A program made the position numbers and the translations under genes. A DNA stretch of 64,000 nucleotides from Penicillium oxalicum (taxonomy: Eukaryota > Ascomycota > Eurotiomycetes > Eurotiales > Aspergillaceae): contig NC_064652.1 in NCBI RefSeq assembly GCF_001723175.1, positions 2,790,001 through 2,854,000 of the forward strand. The letters run 5' to 3'. The notes below the pieces were generated by a model. That model was not told the origin of the DNA. It ran no database searches and saw only the letters and a program-made list of their open reading frames with translations. Of the stretch, positions 19,858 through 33,484 are shown piece after piece (positions within the stretch are counted from its first letter, which is position 1; each line of letters begins with the position of its first letter).

Positions 19858-22800
19858 TGCGAGGGGAGAAGGGTAGGGCGTCGGATTGTGAGAGTTTATT
19901 TCGCATGGAAGCGTTTGGACCGGGTTTGGAGTTCATCCCAAGTCTCTTTGGGGTTTTTTACCTTGTTCTGGGCTGAATATTTCCATTTCACGTTTTCATT
20001 CTCTTCTTCTATTTCATGTTTGCTATGATATCCATTCCGCATTTATTTCTCTTTTCTTATTTTTACGGGACGCAATGCTGTCCCTGAACCCATTGATACT
20101 CCCCATGCAATCAATCTGATCTGTTCTTCCCATGCCAGTCCTGCTATTTTGTGTTTGCCGTTTACTTGGACGTCCCCTCCGATTTGGAAAGTATGCAAGA
20201 TATGATCAGTCTGGCATTTACCTTTCATAGCCCTGAAATACAAAGTCTCGCGGTAGGGATTGGAAAATGACCACAATCACTGACATTTTTGAGAAAATGC
20301 GCGCTCTTAAAGGGACATGAGAGCATACTTGTCTCCGCCATGTTACGCCGCCCTTTTCAGTTTCGTCCGGGAACATTTGATATGTTTTCTTTGTGTATTC
20401 TGTTCTCTACTATTCATTCGCACAGGCCTCTCTTCGGAGACTCGGAGTTGAATTTCGATTTGTAGAACCCACAATCCTCAAATATATTTTTTTTTATTAC
20501 GGTGTATATTCAAATGTTTCCAGTGAGAGTCTTTATATTCCTGGATCCCCTCTAGCACAAACAAAATGAACGATCATGCTATCCAACGGATAAAAGAATT
20601 TTTTCCCCCATTACTTCTCTTCTCGGTAAGAAATAAGTATATTAGAACCTGCCACTTTTCTGAACAACCTCCCTACCTATCTGTGGCTCTTTAAGTGACT
20701 CGACGTTCAATTCAGTTTCAGGTCCACGGCGTACGGGGAGAATGATAATTTATGTACTTGTATGAGGATAATCCCATTCTGTCTCATCAAGATGGACCCG
20801 TCGATAGAGAGTAACTTTATATTTCCAGGATGAGAAGCAGCTTAAATACTCTCACAGGTGTACGAGGGTGGGTCTTTGAGAGTATCTCCTGTTTAGTTGT
20901 CTAGTATGTAAAATGGATAGTTTGGCAGGAATAGAGCTTTTTCCCCCTCTCTCTGTGAAAAAAAAAGGCAATGTATCACTTGCTTATGAGGCATGACATG
21001 TCTAGGATTATTCTTTTTGTTTATTTCTTTCTACCTATCTGTAGGTATGATCGCCATTTTGCGATGAAAGGGACATATATCAAATGAGTGGTCCTGAAAC
21101 CTCAATAGTATCAAGTTGGTCGGGGACAGACGACAAGGATGAGAATTGTGTAGGTAGGTACCTAGGCAGCTCATTCAAAGGACGTGGAGAATCCGCGAAA
21201 AGAAAGACTGATGGATTTATTTATGCTAGTTGGCAACATCATGTCCAAGGAGTAGTCATACCGCATGTATGTTTTTTTTTTCTGTTTTTCTTTTGTGTGT
21301 GTTCTGCTTAGCAAATATGGGAAAGGCGGCTATTTTTTATTGCTAATCTTCTACTTGTTCTGAAATTAGCTCTGAAGATAGAAATATTCGTGTCCCATTC
21401 TATATGCGTATAGTGGAAATTGGAGAAGCTGGTCTAATATGTAAATACTCCATTATAGAATGGGCAGTTTTTAATGACCAATATATGGATATATCGAGAC
21501 AATTTTCGTCCGCACTCCACTGTATACAATACGTGCGTCTCAGCTCATCACTCGTACTGTCTCAGTGTCTCCGTCACTCGGTCTCTCCAACCCCCTGAAA
21601 GAGGGAGGGCAGGAAAGGAAGCCGGTCACCATGACCAGAGTCCTCGAGTCGGTTCGGTCGATCGGTGTTTCCGACTCTGATTTAGAGTTTTCTCGTTGGT
21701 CTCGTCGCGGAAGCTTAAAAGGGCCGGTTCTTTTTGTGGGCCTTTGATTTAATTTCTCATTTTCTGTTTCCTGTTTTTGTTTATGAGGGAGGGGCCAGGG
21801 TTTGGTTGAGACGAGCTTTGATTTATTTCTAGTTTGGTTTCGGGTTTAGGGTTGGGATATTGGTAAAGGTGATCGCCACTTTACTGGGCGGGGCCGAGGT
21901 TCACGTCTCATGTGTTAAGGGGGTTATTTACGGATATGAGGGTAGGGGGATGTACAGCCTGGAGAAAGAGCATTTTGTCGGCTCAACCAAGGTCGAAATT
22001 GACACGAGGAATGGAATTGTATCCATGTGTGAGAGAGAGGGAGAGATGCGCACTATTTACCTCTACTACTGACGCACCTATTATAAATAGCTGTATGAAC
22101 GGTGTTGATGAGCCTCCAGGGTGGATTCCATGCTGGTACATGATTACCCATCTTAAGCATTGTGATTTGATTTCCCCCGATGCAAATAGAATGGATTCTA
22201 TTTCAGATTGCAGGGTTGACAATATATCTTCTCGTCGCAGTTGGCCGCCTCACAACAGCAGTAATCAGAAATGGTGTATGTGTTGAACCCGATTGGATTC
22301 CGTGACATGACAATTCTGCTAGAAAAGAGAGAAGAAAAAAAAAAGGGCTTCACACTTGACAGGAAATCGATCGATCTGGCGAGTCAGTCCAAGTGGCAAT
22401 ATAGTTGATTGACACGACACGGTCGAGTATGCATCGTGCATCCACCATCCTCTTCTGTGGAAAGTGTCCAATTGGTGTCCCCCCTCCGCCGAGCGTGGTG
22501 GCTGAGCGATTCTCGATGTGTTTTCCCCTTTCTTCTAGACCGTCAATGGCAGCACGGAGGTTTACTTTGAGTAGCGACGGTTGTTTTATGTGAGTGGGGG
22601 TTGGTTTAAGGGGCAAATGTGCAAGGGTGGAGACTTTGGACGGAGGTTTTACTCAGTGTCGTGCGGTTCTGCTGTACTACAAAAAGTATTCTGTGAGATC
22701 AGGAGCTTTCTTCTTTTATTTATCGTACCGCACCTCCGACGGAGTCAACTTGACGATTGCGGGTTTGGCTTTGAAGTTCCACTAAACAGGAGGTTTTGCA

Positions 22801-22870
22801 GGATTGATACTGATATAGTTTGTTCTGGTAGAAGAGATCCAATCAATCAAGGAAACGGAATGAAAAGATA

Positions 22871-22883
22871 GGGGGGGGGGGGG
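22871..22883 (+). repeat. 13-base G run
   Basis: Uninterrupted G homopolymer in noncoding DNA. Confidence 0.9.
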
Positions 22884-25639
22884 TACACAAAAGAGTGGCG
22901 ATACTATAGGGCATCGATAATTGAGTACGTAGTTGATTTAGAATTTATCCTTGAATCTAGTGGTCTGTGAAGACTGGAGAAGAGACTTGAAGCTTGGGAA
23001 AAGTACCTACTGTACGTCCCGAGTCACCTTGTCTGCACACTTACTCCATATCATCATCAAAGTCCTGTTCCTGGTATATACCTGACTGACCTCGATAGTT
23101 GAACACGCTTAGCGCGCATGTCCATCGAAGCACTAGCGACAAAGAATGAAGAGGTTTCCAGGAGTCAACAATCGATGAACCTCAGAAGTACAATCCTGGT
23201 TTGGAAATGCCGTTTGGTTTTGATTTTTGTTTCTTCTTTCCACATCCACTTCCACTCCCTGTCCGGGGGACCGTGGTTATTGGACGCCGCTGATGCCCTA
23301 GGGACTTTTGTGGTGCTGACGTGCTGACATGATGGACCTTTCAAGTTGCAAAGGTGAAGGAGCTGCATGGGTGGGTGGGGGGGTGCGTGTGTGTGTGCCA
23401 AACGCGTACGGTAGTGGGAAACAGTGTCGTTCCGAGGCGAGAAAGTGAAATAGCATCTGCAAGTTTGCTCGGTTCTCTGCCACTCCACCACCTCTCTTCC
23501 CTTGGTTGAATGACTCGCACTTGCATCATGGTCGGATGATTGATAGTCAGCGAAAGGCGGGGGGAGAAGGAAAGGATCCTGAAGGAGCGCATTGAGTCGT
23601 TATGTCATGGTTATTGTGGGGAGACGGCATGGCGATTCGCTTTTGAAAGAGTGTAAGACTAAGTCGTGGAGTGGGAATGGTGGAATGGAGAGAAAAACTA
23701 GGCATCTGTTATCGATTCGGATGGTGAGTGTTGATTTCATTTTTCTTCTTCTTCCTTCTCTCTCCTCAAGACCAAATGTTGGGTGTGACACGGCGGTTTG
23801 AGGTCTCAAAGTCTCTCTTTTTTTCTTCTCTCTTTCTTGCTTGTACCATCTTTGAACAATCCATTGATGACCGGTTTTTTTAGGATCTTTTTTTGTTCTC
23901 TCTCTCCTCCCGTCGAATCAAGAGTGCATTCAAAATTGAATCTGGGGTAGACTCGCTTCATCATGTCTCCTCGCTCCACTCATTCCTATTATGATGGAGA
24001 TCACACCCCTAACTTGGACAAGATCTAATTGCTCCATATGAAATGAACCCAAAATCCAAGATGTCCGAGTGCATCCACGGGGGCATTTCCATCTCTGTAC
24101 CGGGTTACTCATAGATGCATCATGAGTATCGGGGGAGTGGGGGGGGGGAACACTCTTTGGCGCAGACGCCGCATGCAGCATTGAGGCTATCCATGGTTGG
24201 AACTTGGAACCACTCCAGGAACATGACCGTCTGTCAAGGACCAGCCATTGTCGTATGGTACAGCCGTAACTGTACACGTGTATATCTGTACCATTTCATA
24301 TTGATTCTTGTTCTGAGTTTTGACACTAGAGTTCTAACTTTTCACCATTTGAACCTGATGCATCGGGCGTCGGGGCCGAAGTTCTATCCGTGTTCAATCC
24401 ATGGATGGCGTATCGGTCTAGCGTCGAGTGTCCAGTGTCCACCCTCCCCTGAGATCATCGTACTTTGATTGCATGGCTTGCATGGCTTGAGACGGGCCTA
24501 GAATTGGGGTTTGCCATCAAGCGGGGAGGCAGTCTGGAATGGAATCTTCAAAGGCTATCTTATCCCGTTATACTTCATGCGCACACTTTTGTCTGAGAGA
24601 GACGAGGAGGTCTGTTGCCTGTGCGAAAGTGATTTCGACGCGGTCGCATCGCCTTTCATTCATCGATTGTGAGGGTGAGGTTCTTCGGGTTCGTTATTCG
24701 TTCCCGAAGTAAAAGGTGGCCAGAGTAGAATCTGGTGACCATCCCAGACGATCTTCGACGGGACTGATCCGCGTTGGGATATACACAAATGGGGTGTGGC
24801 GATTGGTACGAAGAATAGCCCAAGTCAAGATACACTTTTTCTTGGTCAGTGCTCACAAATCAAGACTCTATCGTACTTATCAAGTCGTACTGGGACTTGA
24901 TTGCTCAGCTCATCGATACACCTTGTCAACCTTATTCCAGCGAGTTCAGTGACCTGAACGGGCGCAGTCTACCCTAGGAACTTCTCTCCTCCTCCCCTTT
25001 CTCTCGACGGGTGAATAGGGGTAACTCACCCGCCAAGCTGCACAGTAAATGAAATTCATGAAAAAGAAAAAAAAAAGGTTAGCTTCCGTCTGAACTTCAT
25101 GCTGACGTGCTTTTTCAAATGATCGCATCCATCGATCAGTCCCTCTCCCCTTTTCCACCCCCGGAGAACCCAGAACTGGGAACGGCAGTCCACCCAGAAA
25201 GTTTCCCGGGTCTGTTCATTTCCACGGCTTTTGAGAAAAAAAAAAAGCAACACATACTGTAAAATAGAACAATGATTGAATGAATCCAGTTCCCTTTCAT
25301 TGGTCTTTTCTTTTCTCCCTGTTCATTTCTAGATATTGATCTCCATATTAAGATCCAGTACTTCACTGCCCATTCTCGACACCCTCGTCCTACACCCATC
25401 AGATGCATACGCCCAGTATCCCTCAAGTAAAAGGAAAATCCTGTACAGCCCACCACTTTTGTCACGAGTGGAAATTTCCTGTTTGTGTGTGTGTGTGTCT
25501 TTGCCTTGGTTCAAGCCACCAGCAAGCACCACACATTCAGATCAAATGACATCTTTGGGATTCGTTAGTGTCTGCCTAGTTTATGAGGGCTTCTCAATGG
25601 TGGATTAATTTGATCAGTCTGCAGCTGGAAGTGGTGGGC

Positions 25640-25675
25640 TGATAAGGATCACGATAAGTGATGGATAATGATAAC
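25640..25675. promoter_or_regulatory. Cluster of four GATA motifs
   Basis: TGATAAG (25640), CGATAAG (25652), GGATAAT (25663) and TGATAAC (25669) occur within 36 bases. Three match the fungal GATA-factor consensus HGATAR. Candidate binders are AreA-type nitrogen regulators or SreA. The nearest gene, xprG, starts 7.8 kb downstream, so the target is uncertain. Confidence 0.35.
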
Positions 25676-26156
25676 CGCGGTGGATCTTGCTAATCTCGAT
25701 CGGGGTGCCGAGGCTTAATGTGAGATTGTGGTTGGTTGTTTTTTTTTCTTTTTTCTTCCTTCCCTTTTTTTTTGTCTTTTTGTACGGACACTACTGTGGT
25801 ACTGTATGAGGGAAGCGGTTTTACGTATCTGAGAACTCTTGAATCTTGAGTCTTGATACGAGGTCATAGTCTGAATGTTCTACCTATGAGATTTGTCTAG
25901 GTGGATGATGCGCAGGGAACTGGGTGTTAAGGAATTGAGGATCCTATAACGCGAGAGAGTGCGCTTTAACGTTTCGCTATGTGGCAATTTGGATGAATTT
26001 CATCATCTGTACTTTGGCCAGATAGGTAGATATCTTTATTGACTGCATATTATTATACTCATAGATACTAAATGTAGTGGACTTCAAGATCAGCAATGCA
26101 TAACATCAGCCGATCATCCAGAAGATCAGACGGCGGAACGTGGATATCGGAGGGGA

Positions 26157-26180
26157 GGGGGGGGGGGGGGTTGCCCCCCC
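26157..26180. repeat. G14-TTG-C7 tract
   Basis: Fourteen G, then TTG, then seven C. The C run can pair back on the G run as a hairpin, or the G run can form a quadruplex. Confidence 0.85.
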
Positions 26181-26520
26181 ATTCTCGAATGTCGAATGCT
26201 TACAACGGACGAGACAGTTCCGGTGTGTGTCGCTCGGAGAATCGGAGTTTCGCAAGATTATTTACCAAGGACTGTACAAAGAGAGTTTATTGGCTTTACA
26301 CGTACAGTATGCGACATGACTCGGGGAGCGGATGCATCCACCGTCAGTGGCATCGAGTCATCATCAGCGAACCAACTTGCCCAGTGTCAAGCATCGGATC
26401 CGTATGCTTAGCGGGGATCGACATTTCCAGAACACGGACACTCCAAAGTTCTACCAATCAGCGGGGATGGATGAAGGATTATCCTCAAGCCTGCGCAGAT
26501 GTCTCTTGCGCGTGAGCCGA

Positions 26521-26536
26521 GCCACCTGCAGGTGGC
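26521..26536. repeat. 16-bp perfect palindrome
   Basis: GCCACCTGCAGGTGGC is its own reverse complement. Its 12-bp core recurs upstream of cft1 at 41780-41791. About one 16-bp palindrome is expected by chance in 64 kb, so symmetry alone proves nothing. Confidence 0.6.
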
Positions 26537-29500
26537 GGGTTGGTTGGTTGGTCGTATGAGGCAGTTTGCAACCGATATTGGAGGGCTCCGCTGGGCTGTT
26601 GAGTAAGATGGGTAAGGAGGGATGGGCGTGAAGGTTGAATTAGTGGGGTGGTATATGCACACTATGAGGTTCAGATGTACTTTGTGATTTTTTTTAGTAT
26701 CCAGAGCATATGAGGAGCTGTATATTACAGTAGTCGCCCGTAGACAATAATCTGAATACACAATCATATAGTGTTGGGAATCGCGGGGATGTCGAGAGGT
26801 CCCTCATTTGAATTATGTAAATGTATTGTATTGTGCAACAGCTTGGGTTGAACCGGTGCAGCTGGTTGGACCATGAACGAGGTCATGATAGGACCGTGCA
26901 CGCTAGAAAGGTCAAAAGAGTCCGACGTACACAGGCGAAAATAAAATAAAAATAAAAATAAAAGGCTGAAGAAAAAAGTACCCATCGTGTGACATCTTGT
27001 GACCAATCATAGACCGTGGAAATCGTGCCGATAAGGTTTGGACCGACCGGAGAAGTGTCAGAATGGGGGAAGTGCACGGGAGCTTGAAATGGATGGCGTG
27101 CAGTAGATCCCTTTACCCCCTCCATGATGATTGTACATGGTTCTTGTGGGCAGTGGAAGATGGAAGATAGGAGTGTGATTGGGGTGTGAAGAGACAATTA
27201 GGAACCTCTTGTTCTGATCAAATGGTAATGAGCAGAAGGAAAAGACTAACTTATGGAGGGAGTAACTCGATAGGAGATACAATCATATCTTTCCGTTAGG
27301 ATTGCCTCCCGAGTTCTAACTGGAGTGCCTCAACTGTGGGAGTTTGTCCCACCCCCAACACTGATGAAGGGGTCAGCAGGGCCGCATCTCATCTGTAATC
27401 TGTACATGTGTATAATACTGGACGTCCAGCGCAACGGGACTCGTGATTCAGGTTGAATTAAGCGGGTGATCCGACTGGAGTCTTGTGAACAAAGCACATT
27501 GAATAGAATCCGGATTCACCTATCTTCGATCTACTCTCGAAGTGTTTGGCAGAGAACACAGCTGTGGCCTTGGGCTTCAGAGATACATCAAGACATGCTG
27601 GATCCTACGGGTGGCTGAGGAGGTGACTACTAACTGTTCCGTTTCGGTTCTCTCATTTCTTCTCAAAGCCTCTTGGAGCCAGGTAAAACCACAGGAGTGG
27701 AGGTGAGCTACTTACCTGCGACTGTGCCATATTTGCTTCATGAGATGACTACGTAAATACCCCCCCCCCAAAATAACACCGCCATCCGTTCTGGGTGATG
27801 GTGCGTGATGCAGACAGTGGCACTAGACATGAATCTGCTCTGGAAGCTCCCCTGGGCTTCTTCTCCGCCACACCCGCCTCGGTCCGGCTCTTTCAAAGTT
27901 TCACTCTCGAGCCTCTTCGCATGACCACGGCGGTATGTTGACAGGATCAGAGCTATTGGATCATATCGAGCATTCATTCGTCTCGCGCTTATAATACATT
28001 GTCCCTGAACAGGGACACTACTACTGACTGGTGCGGTGCACCTGGTGGGTTATACTGGAGATACGAGGTACAAATCGACATAACCGTCTCCATAGAGTGG
28101 GCGATCAGAATAACCTCCTATAAGTACACGGGTTGTAGGAAGGATCTATCGTATGCATCCTTGTCAAGTCCATCCTCGCAGTACATTCCAAACTGTACCC
28201 AACTGGTCCTATCCAACGAGGACTCACGCGCACGGGTCAACATGACGACGATCAACAGGCAATGGAAATCGAGGCTCGGGCGCATATTGGATCAGACTAC
28301 TACCTGCGCCCATCAAGGCTTCTGCCCTAGTTACGCTTTGTTTCCCCCCTCCCCGCCCCTCGAAAATTAACAATAGAAAAGAAATTCCCTTTACCCATGA
28401 ATAATTAGTATGCATGGGTGAGCGCTTTTGCCTGATGGCATGCATACATCTGGGTTTCCGTACAAGTCGTCAAGGAGTCATCCCTATCGTCGGGTCGCCT
28501 TCCCCACGAGGCAAACTTGTCGCCTCCCATGCATGAGAATGACTCCATGCCAAGTGGTCCGAGTGGACTCGTAGTGTCCGAGCTTTCTTTCCTTTCTGTT
28601 TTATTTTTATTATTTGATTTTCATTGTTTTTGCTTTTTCCTATTCTTACTCAGATGATCTGCAAGACAATTGCTTGTTGGTTTGATCAGCTTGGGTGGAC
28701 TACAAAGTGTAACCAACACCACAGGTACACATGCTATCTAGTTCTACAGGTCCTCACTCGATCCCTACCGTACTCATCTACCACTTGAGATTTTATTCAC
28801 AGTACTCTTCATTTCCCAAAGCCCAATCAGAGCTAAAAAGCCAATCAATTCAACACACCTACTGAGCATCACACCACCTCCGTTCAACAAAAGGTCCCCC
28901 AAACGTTTACCTTGACTCCACGATCTGCACCATCTCATCTCCCTGCGACCCGAGCCCATTTGCTCATCATTTGCGGCCATCTTATCCTGTCGGATGGTGG
29001 CTTTTCCTTTCTTCCCATACATCCGATTACCCTATTCTGTCTGCCCACCTACCAGCTGACCTCATCTGTGGTGTCTGGGTACAACTTCTCTCGAGCTCGT
29101 TATTACTTGCCTTTTGAGAAATGCCCGAATCAGTCCCAAACCAACTCCGCTAACCTTGTCTGCCCCTAATCCGGCGCTAAGTCTGAAAAAGGGTAAACGT
29201 GCTGGCAAAACGAATTAAGCGGTACTTGACTCCGAGGCTCCGAGGCTCCGACTGCGTTCTGCGGCCCAGTGGGTAACCTTTCGATGGTGGACTCGTGCCC
29301 GTTCGCAGTGGGCCGCAATGGGGGGAGGGGGTGTGCAGAAGATGGGATTTTATTTTTTTCGGGTAGGGAGAAGGAGTGGATGGGAAAGTCGGGGAAATCC
29401 TCATGTGTCAAACGGGCAAAGGAAGTGGAACGTGATTATTGTATTTTGTAGACTGGATCATTTATACTATACAAGTTCATGGACTACGGATTGAAGAGTA

Positions 29501-32500
29501 TGGTCTCTTCCTAACTACTCGTGTTCGTGTATTGAGATGCGGTACAAATGTCCCAGTGCCCATTGATACATTCCATTCACCTCGTCTCAGAATGGAGAGG
29601 GAAGGACTTCCCGACCCAAGTCTGGCCCCCGACAAAACACATGAGCCAATCAGACGAATGCTCACCACTCTGACCATCTGGAGATCGTGATTGGACCAGA
29701 ACTCATTCTGCAGAAGACGGTCTCCTCAGGCAACTGACGGTCTTCCCCGATCGAGGCCATCCCAAGCACTCGTGCGCTCTCGGTGCCCTTGTACCCTTGT
29801 CACTGCGCTCCCCTCGTTTCGCTGCCGAACAGGACGACTCATGTTCACCTTGCCAAGATCTCGTTCCAGCCTCTGGGTCTGATCCGAGCTCGATGGACTT
29901 CACGGTTGATGCTGATCATCGGATGTGCCCTTCCAGGGATACGGGCGCTCTGGCCCGTCACTTTGCCGTTTTGAGAACTAGTAAGCTGGGCAAGCGGCGG
30001 CCGGTGTTGGTTGATGTACAGTACTTGAGTGGTGTATGGTAATTTGTACAACGCTTGTGTATCGTATTTTGTGGCACCATGGACTGTGTCGAGGGGTCCG
30101 ACGCGAGGAAGAGGTGTAGAATGGCTAGGAGTGTTGTGAGGTCCTGATGGGTCCTGCATTAGTTATCGTCTGGCTGCTATTTCTTTAGCGTGAGGACTAT
30201 CGCGCTGGTCTCGTATGCTGTGGATGAACGGTCTTCTGAATGGTCGGAATTTTGTTCAAACTTGGGCCTGGGCTTGCGACGGTGCGATCGATCCGGATGA
30301 TTCACACTTGGCCCTGCTCAGTTGCTCCCTCATCTTCGCCAGAGAGTGACTAACTAGTACTGGATGTACAATCTGGCAATCTACCCACGTAGTGGGTGGA
30401 TCGTCGATGGGGAGATGATCGATATAGCTTTGGGTCACTGATCGTCTACATTTTCGCCTCTACAGTCTCCACCGACCCATGTTTGTCCCCCTCCCCGTCT
30501 CTTGTAGTGTACAAAGTACAAAGATGTCTCCATCGACATACAAACGACACGACGGCGTCCCTCTCGAAGTTCGGAATCGTATGGAGGAACGTCTCGCGAG
30601 TCCTGCGCTATGCGCGACTATAATTCCGTTGAAGAATCCAAGAACCCAAATAACCCAGATCCACCGTCCACTACCCACACCATAATCCCTGCAGGCGCGC
30701 CCACCTTTTCCCGATCAAGAAAATGCGAGATGCATCTTGCCATCCGAGCCGTCGGCTGATTTGGACGTCTTCGCCGACAGCATGAGTCGTGGACAAGAAT
30801 GATCATCGACTAGTGTAAACTTGTTTCGATTCCCGTCATCCCATGCTGGGTCGATGTGGTTTTGACAGTCGTGATCTAAGCGTCAAAGGCGCCAACGGGT
30901 CAACGAGGACTGAAAAATCGGGGGAACTGTCGATGTACTTTCGGCTTCCTTTCCTCCCGTCCTTCGTCTTTTGTGTTCCTCTGCCTTTTGTATTGACATC
31001 TCTTAACATTAGCCTCATGACCGCGTCCAGCTGCGCTTTGTGTCCCCTTTGACCTATTGATCTCTTTCGTGAAGCCCGAGAGTCTGTCACTTTTGAGTTC
31101 AAAATGAGTCCAATGAGGTTTCATGGTCGTCGTCAAGGTTGATAATGATAGATTACAGACCTCTCTTCTTTTTTTCCCCTTCCATCTGCAAGTCTCATCA
31201 AGTGTCGGGGCATGATTTTTGTTCCCTCTCTTGACTGTTTCCATCTCTTGTCTCACGAGGGATACATGATGTCTACATTCAGTATATACCATTCCATCAT
31301 CGTCTTCACCATTTTGCTTTTGTACCCAATCAGCCCACGTCCCACCCCTCCTCTTTCTCGCCGTCTATCGTAGTTCAAGTTTGTTCGTTCCGTGGCTGTG
31401 GCGCTCGAGACCCAATCCGGCTGGCGTTTGGCACCGACGCCAGCTGACCCTCATTTAGGCAGGTGGGCTTCGTTCATTCGTCCGTGACGGAAAAGCAGTC
31501 CTGCTCAATGTCCCACACATGATCACGATCATGCTCATGATCGTCAGGGCCGGCAGATAACCGGGGCTATGCCTTTTTGCACGGGGAGAGTTCCCGTGTG
31601 CTCCAGTCGCGGAGTGAATGGTCCCTTGTACAATGAATACATGGAGTATCTATTCTGTTCTATTCACTCTCAAGGTACGAGCAAGGCGAGAAAGAGATGG
31701 AAGAGGAAAAATTGATCCGAGTATGACGAGAGGTTGCCGTGAAATCCTGCATCTCAATGCAATTGTGGTCTTTGTCTTGCTTCGAGGGCTCTTGTTAGAA
31801 AGGAGGCTGCTCCCCAAAAGCCATGACGATGACCCGACTTTGCCAAACCCCGGCAAGAGAACGCTTGTTCTCATCCGGTCTCGGTCTGTTTCGTATTTCG
31901 TAATGATCGGTGTAATGAGTGTTCTCAGTGGGCTTTGGATATCTTTCATCGCCTCGCGAGTCTCGCTCCGATACCTTAATGAGTTGCCTGCTCCACGGTG
32001 TATTGGGGAACTAAGTAATAGTCCAGAACGATTGGACACCTACCATGACTAGCGTTGCTGAACCTTTTTTTTTAGATACTCATATATATATATCATTTGC
32101 TCTATTCCAGATTTTCGTTCGGTAGTTCATCAGGATAGACTGATCGGAATGCCTGTAGAATCCGGAGAAAAAAAAATCAAAGCTCAAGTGGACCGTCTGC
32201 GTCCAAGTCTCGGGTACAATGCAGTGACCGCTAAGAATGGACACTAAGCCATTCAATCCCCGGTACCTAGTCAGTACCGAACTTTCCCTGCTCTCTCTCA
32301 CACACGCACACACACTCTCTCTCTCTCTCTTTGCTTTTCTGGAGTGATCCACTCTTCCCTGTTTCCCATAGGGTCATGTCAAAGCATCCTCCGATCCACA
32401 GGCATTTGAATCATGATTCCCAAAAGACTAGAGCAGAACCGAAAGAATTGGATAAAGGGTGATGATGATACGGGGTCGGTATGGTCCGCAGGCGTCTTGA

Positions 32501-33484
32501 CGCTTCCACCCTTTCCCGGCTGAAGAGGGTCCAGCCGAACTCAAAATGAGGTTTGCGTTTCATAGGTATTATTATCATTTCCTCTGTCAGTCCACGTATA
32601 AAATTGTACATGCATTTCTTGACATCGTAGAGTCCTTTTCCTCGCCCCAGCATTGCATCCGCCCTTTCAATCGAGACCTTCAAGTCTCACCGACGCCAGT
32701 GGCCAATTCTCTCTCTCTCTCTCTCTCTTTCTCGTCTGATGATTGTACAACCAGGCTGGCACACACAACGGAAACAGTGTATGGGTATGGCGGTACTTGG
32801 TTGACAGCGATTACCATACCGCACAGTGGAGTCCTGCACAGGACTCACAGCGAGCCACCAAGTGGAGCCCCCCCCCCCAGCTAGTGCTCTCTCCATTACC
32901 GTACGGTACCGCCCGAGGGTCCTTGGGTCTTCCTCCGCAAAAGAAACACCGCGGCTCCACTTTTCCCCGAATCCGTCAGCGCATCCGCAGCGCATTCCAT
33001 CACGCCTGTTCGTCGTCGACCTCGAAACTTGCAGGACACTCGTGCCTCTTCCTTTTTTCCTCTCGTCCCTATTCTTATGCAATCTGTTTCCAGACACTAG
33101 TTTCTCTTCAAGATACTGTTCTCGTCACTCGTGCTATCCCTCCATATTCCCCTCTCTCCCTCTTCCTCTTCCTCTTCTCTTCCTCTCTCCCCACCTCTCC
33201 TCTCCTCTCCTCTCTCTCTCTCTCTCTCTCGCTCTTCTCTTTCCTCTCATTCCTCTACTTCCCCTCCTCCGAGTACTCGATCTTTCCCCCTCCCCCCTCT
33301 CACCATACTTCGCTCCTCCTCTGGCCGGCCCTGCAGTACTCTCCGTCGCTCTTCCCTCGAAAGCTCTCCCGTTGTGCGGTTCGAAAGTTTGTCGATCTCT
33401 CCGAGAAATCACACTGTCGCCGATCTATACATCTCCACATTATTGTTATCCGGCGGATCGTCCCCGTGATCTCAACCCTTCACC

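Larger units (their letters stand above)
19858..33484. other. 13.6 kb interval without a supported gene, upstream of xprG
   Basis: All frames here are short, lack family resemblance and are interrupted by homopolymers or microsatellites. The interval holds G/C runs (22871-22883, 26157-26170, 27760-27769, 32868-32878), a four-site GATA cluster at 25640-25675, a 16-bp perfect palindrome at 26521-26536 and a 9-bp hairpin at 31525-31544. It also holds two CCAAT cores at 28823-28845 and a CT-rich leader from about 33040 to the xprG start. No tRNA or rRNA was recognised. Long noncoding RNAs, distal control elements or decayed sequence are possible. Confidence 0.6.
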
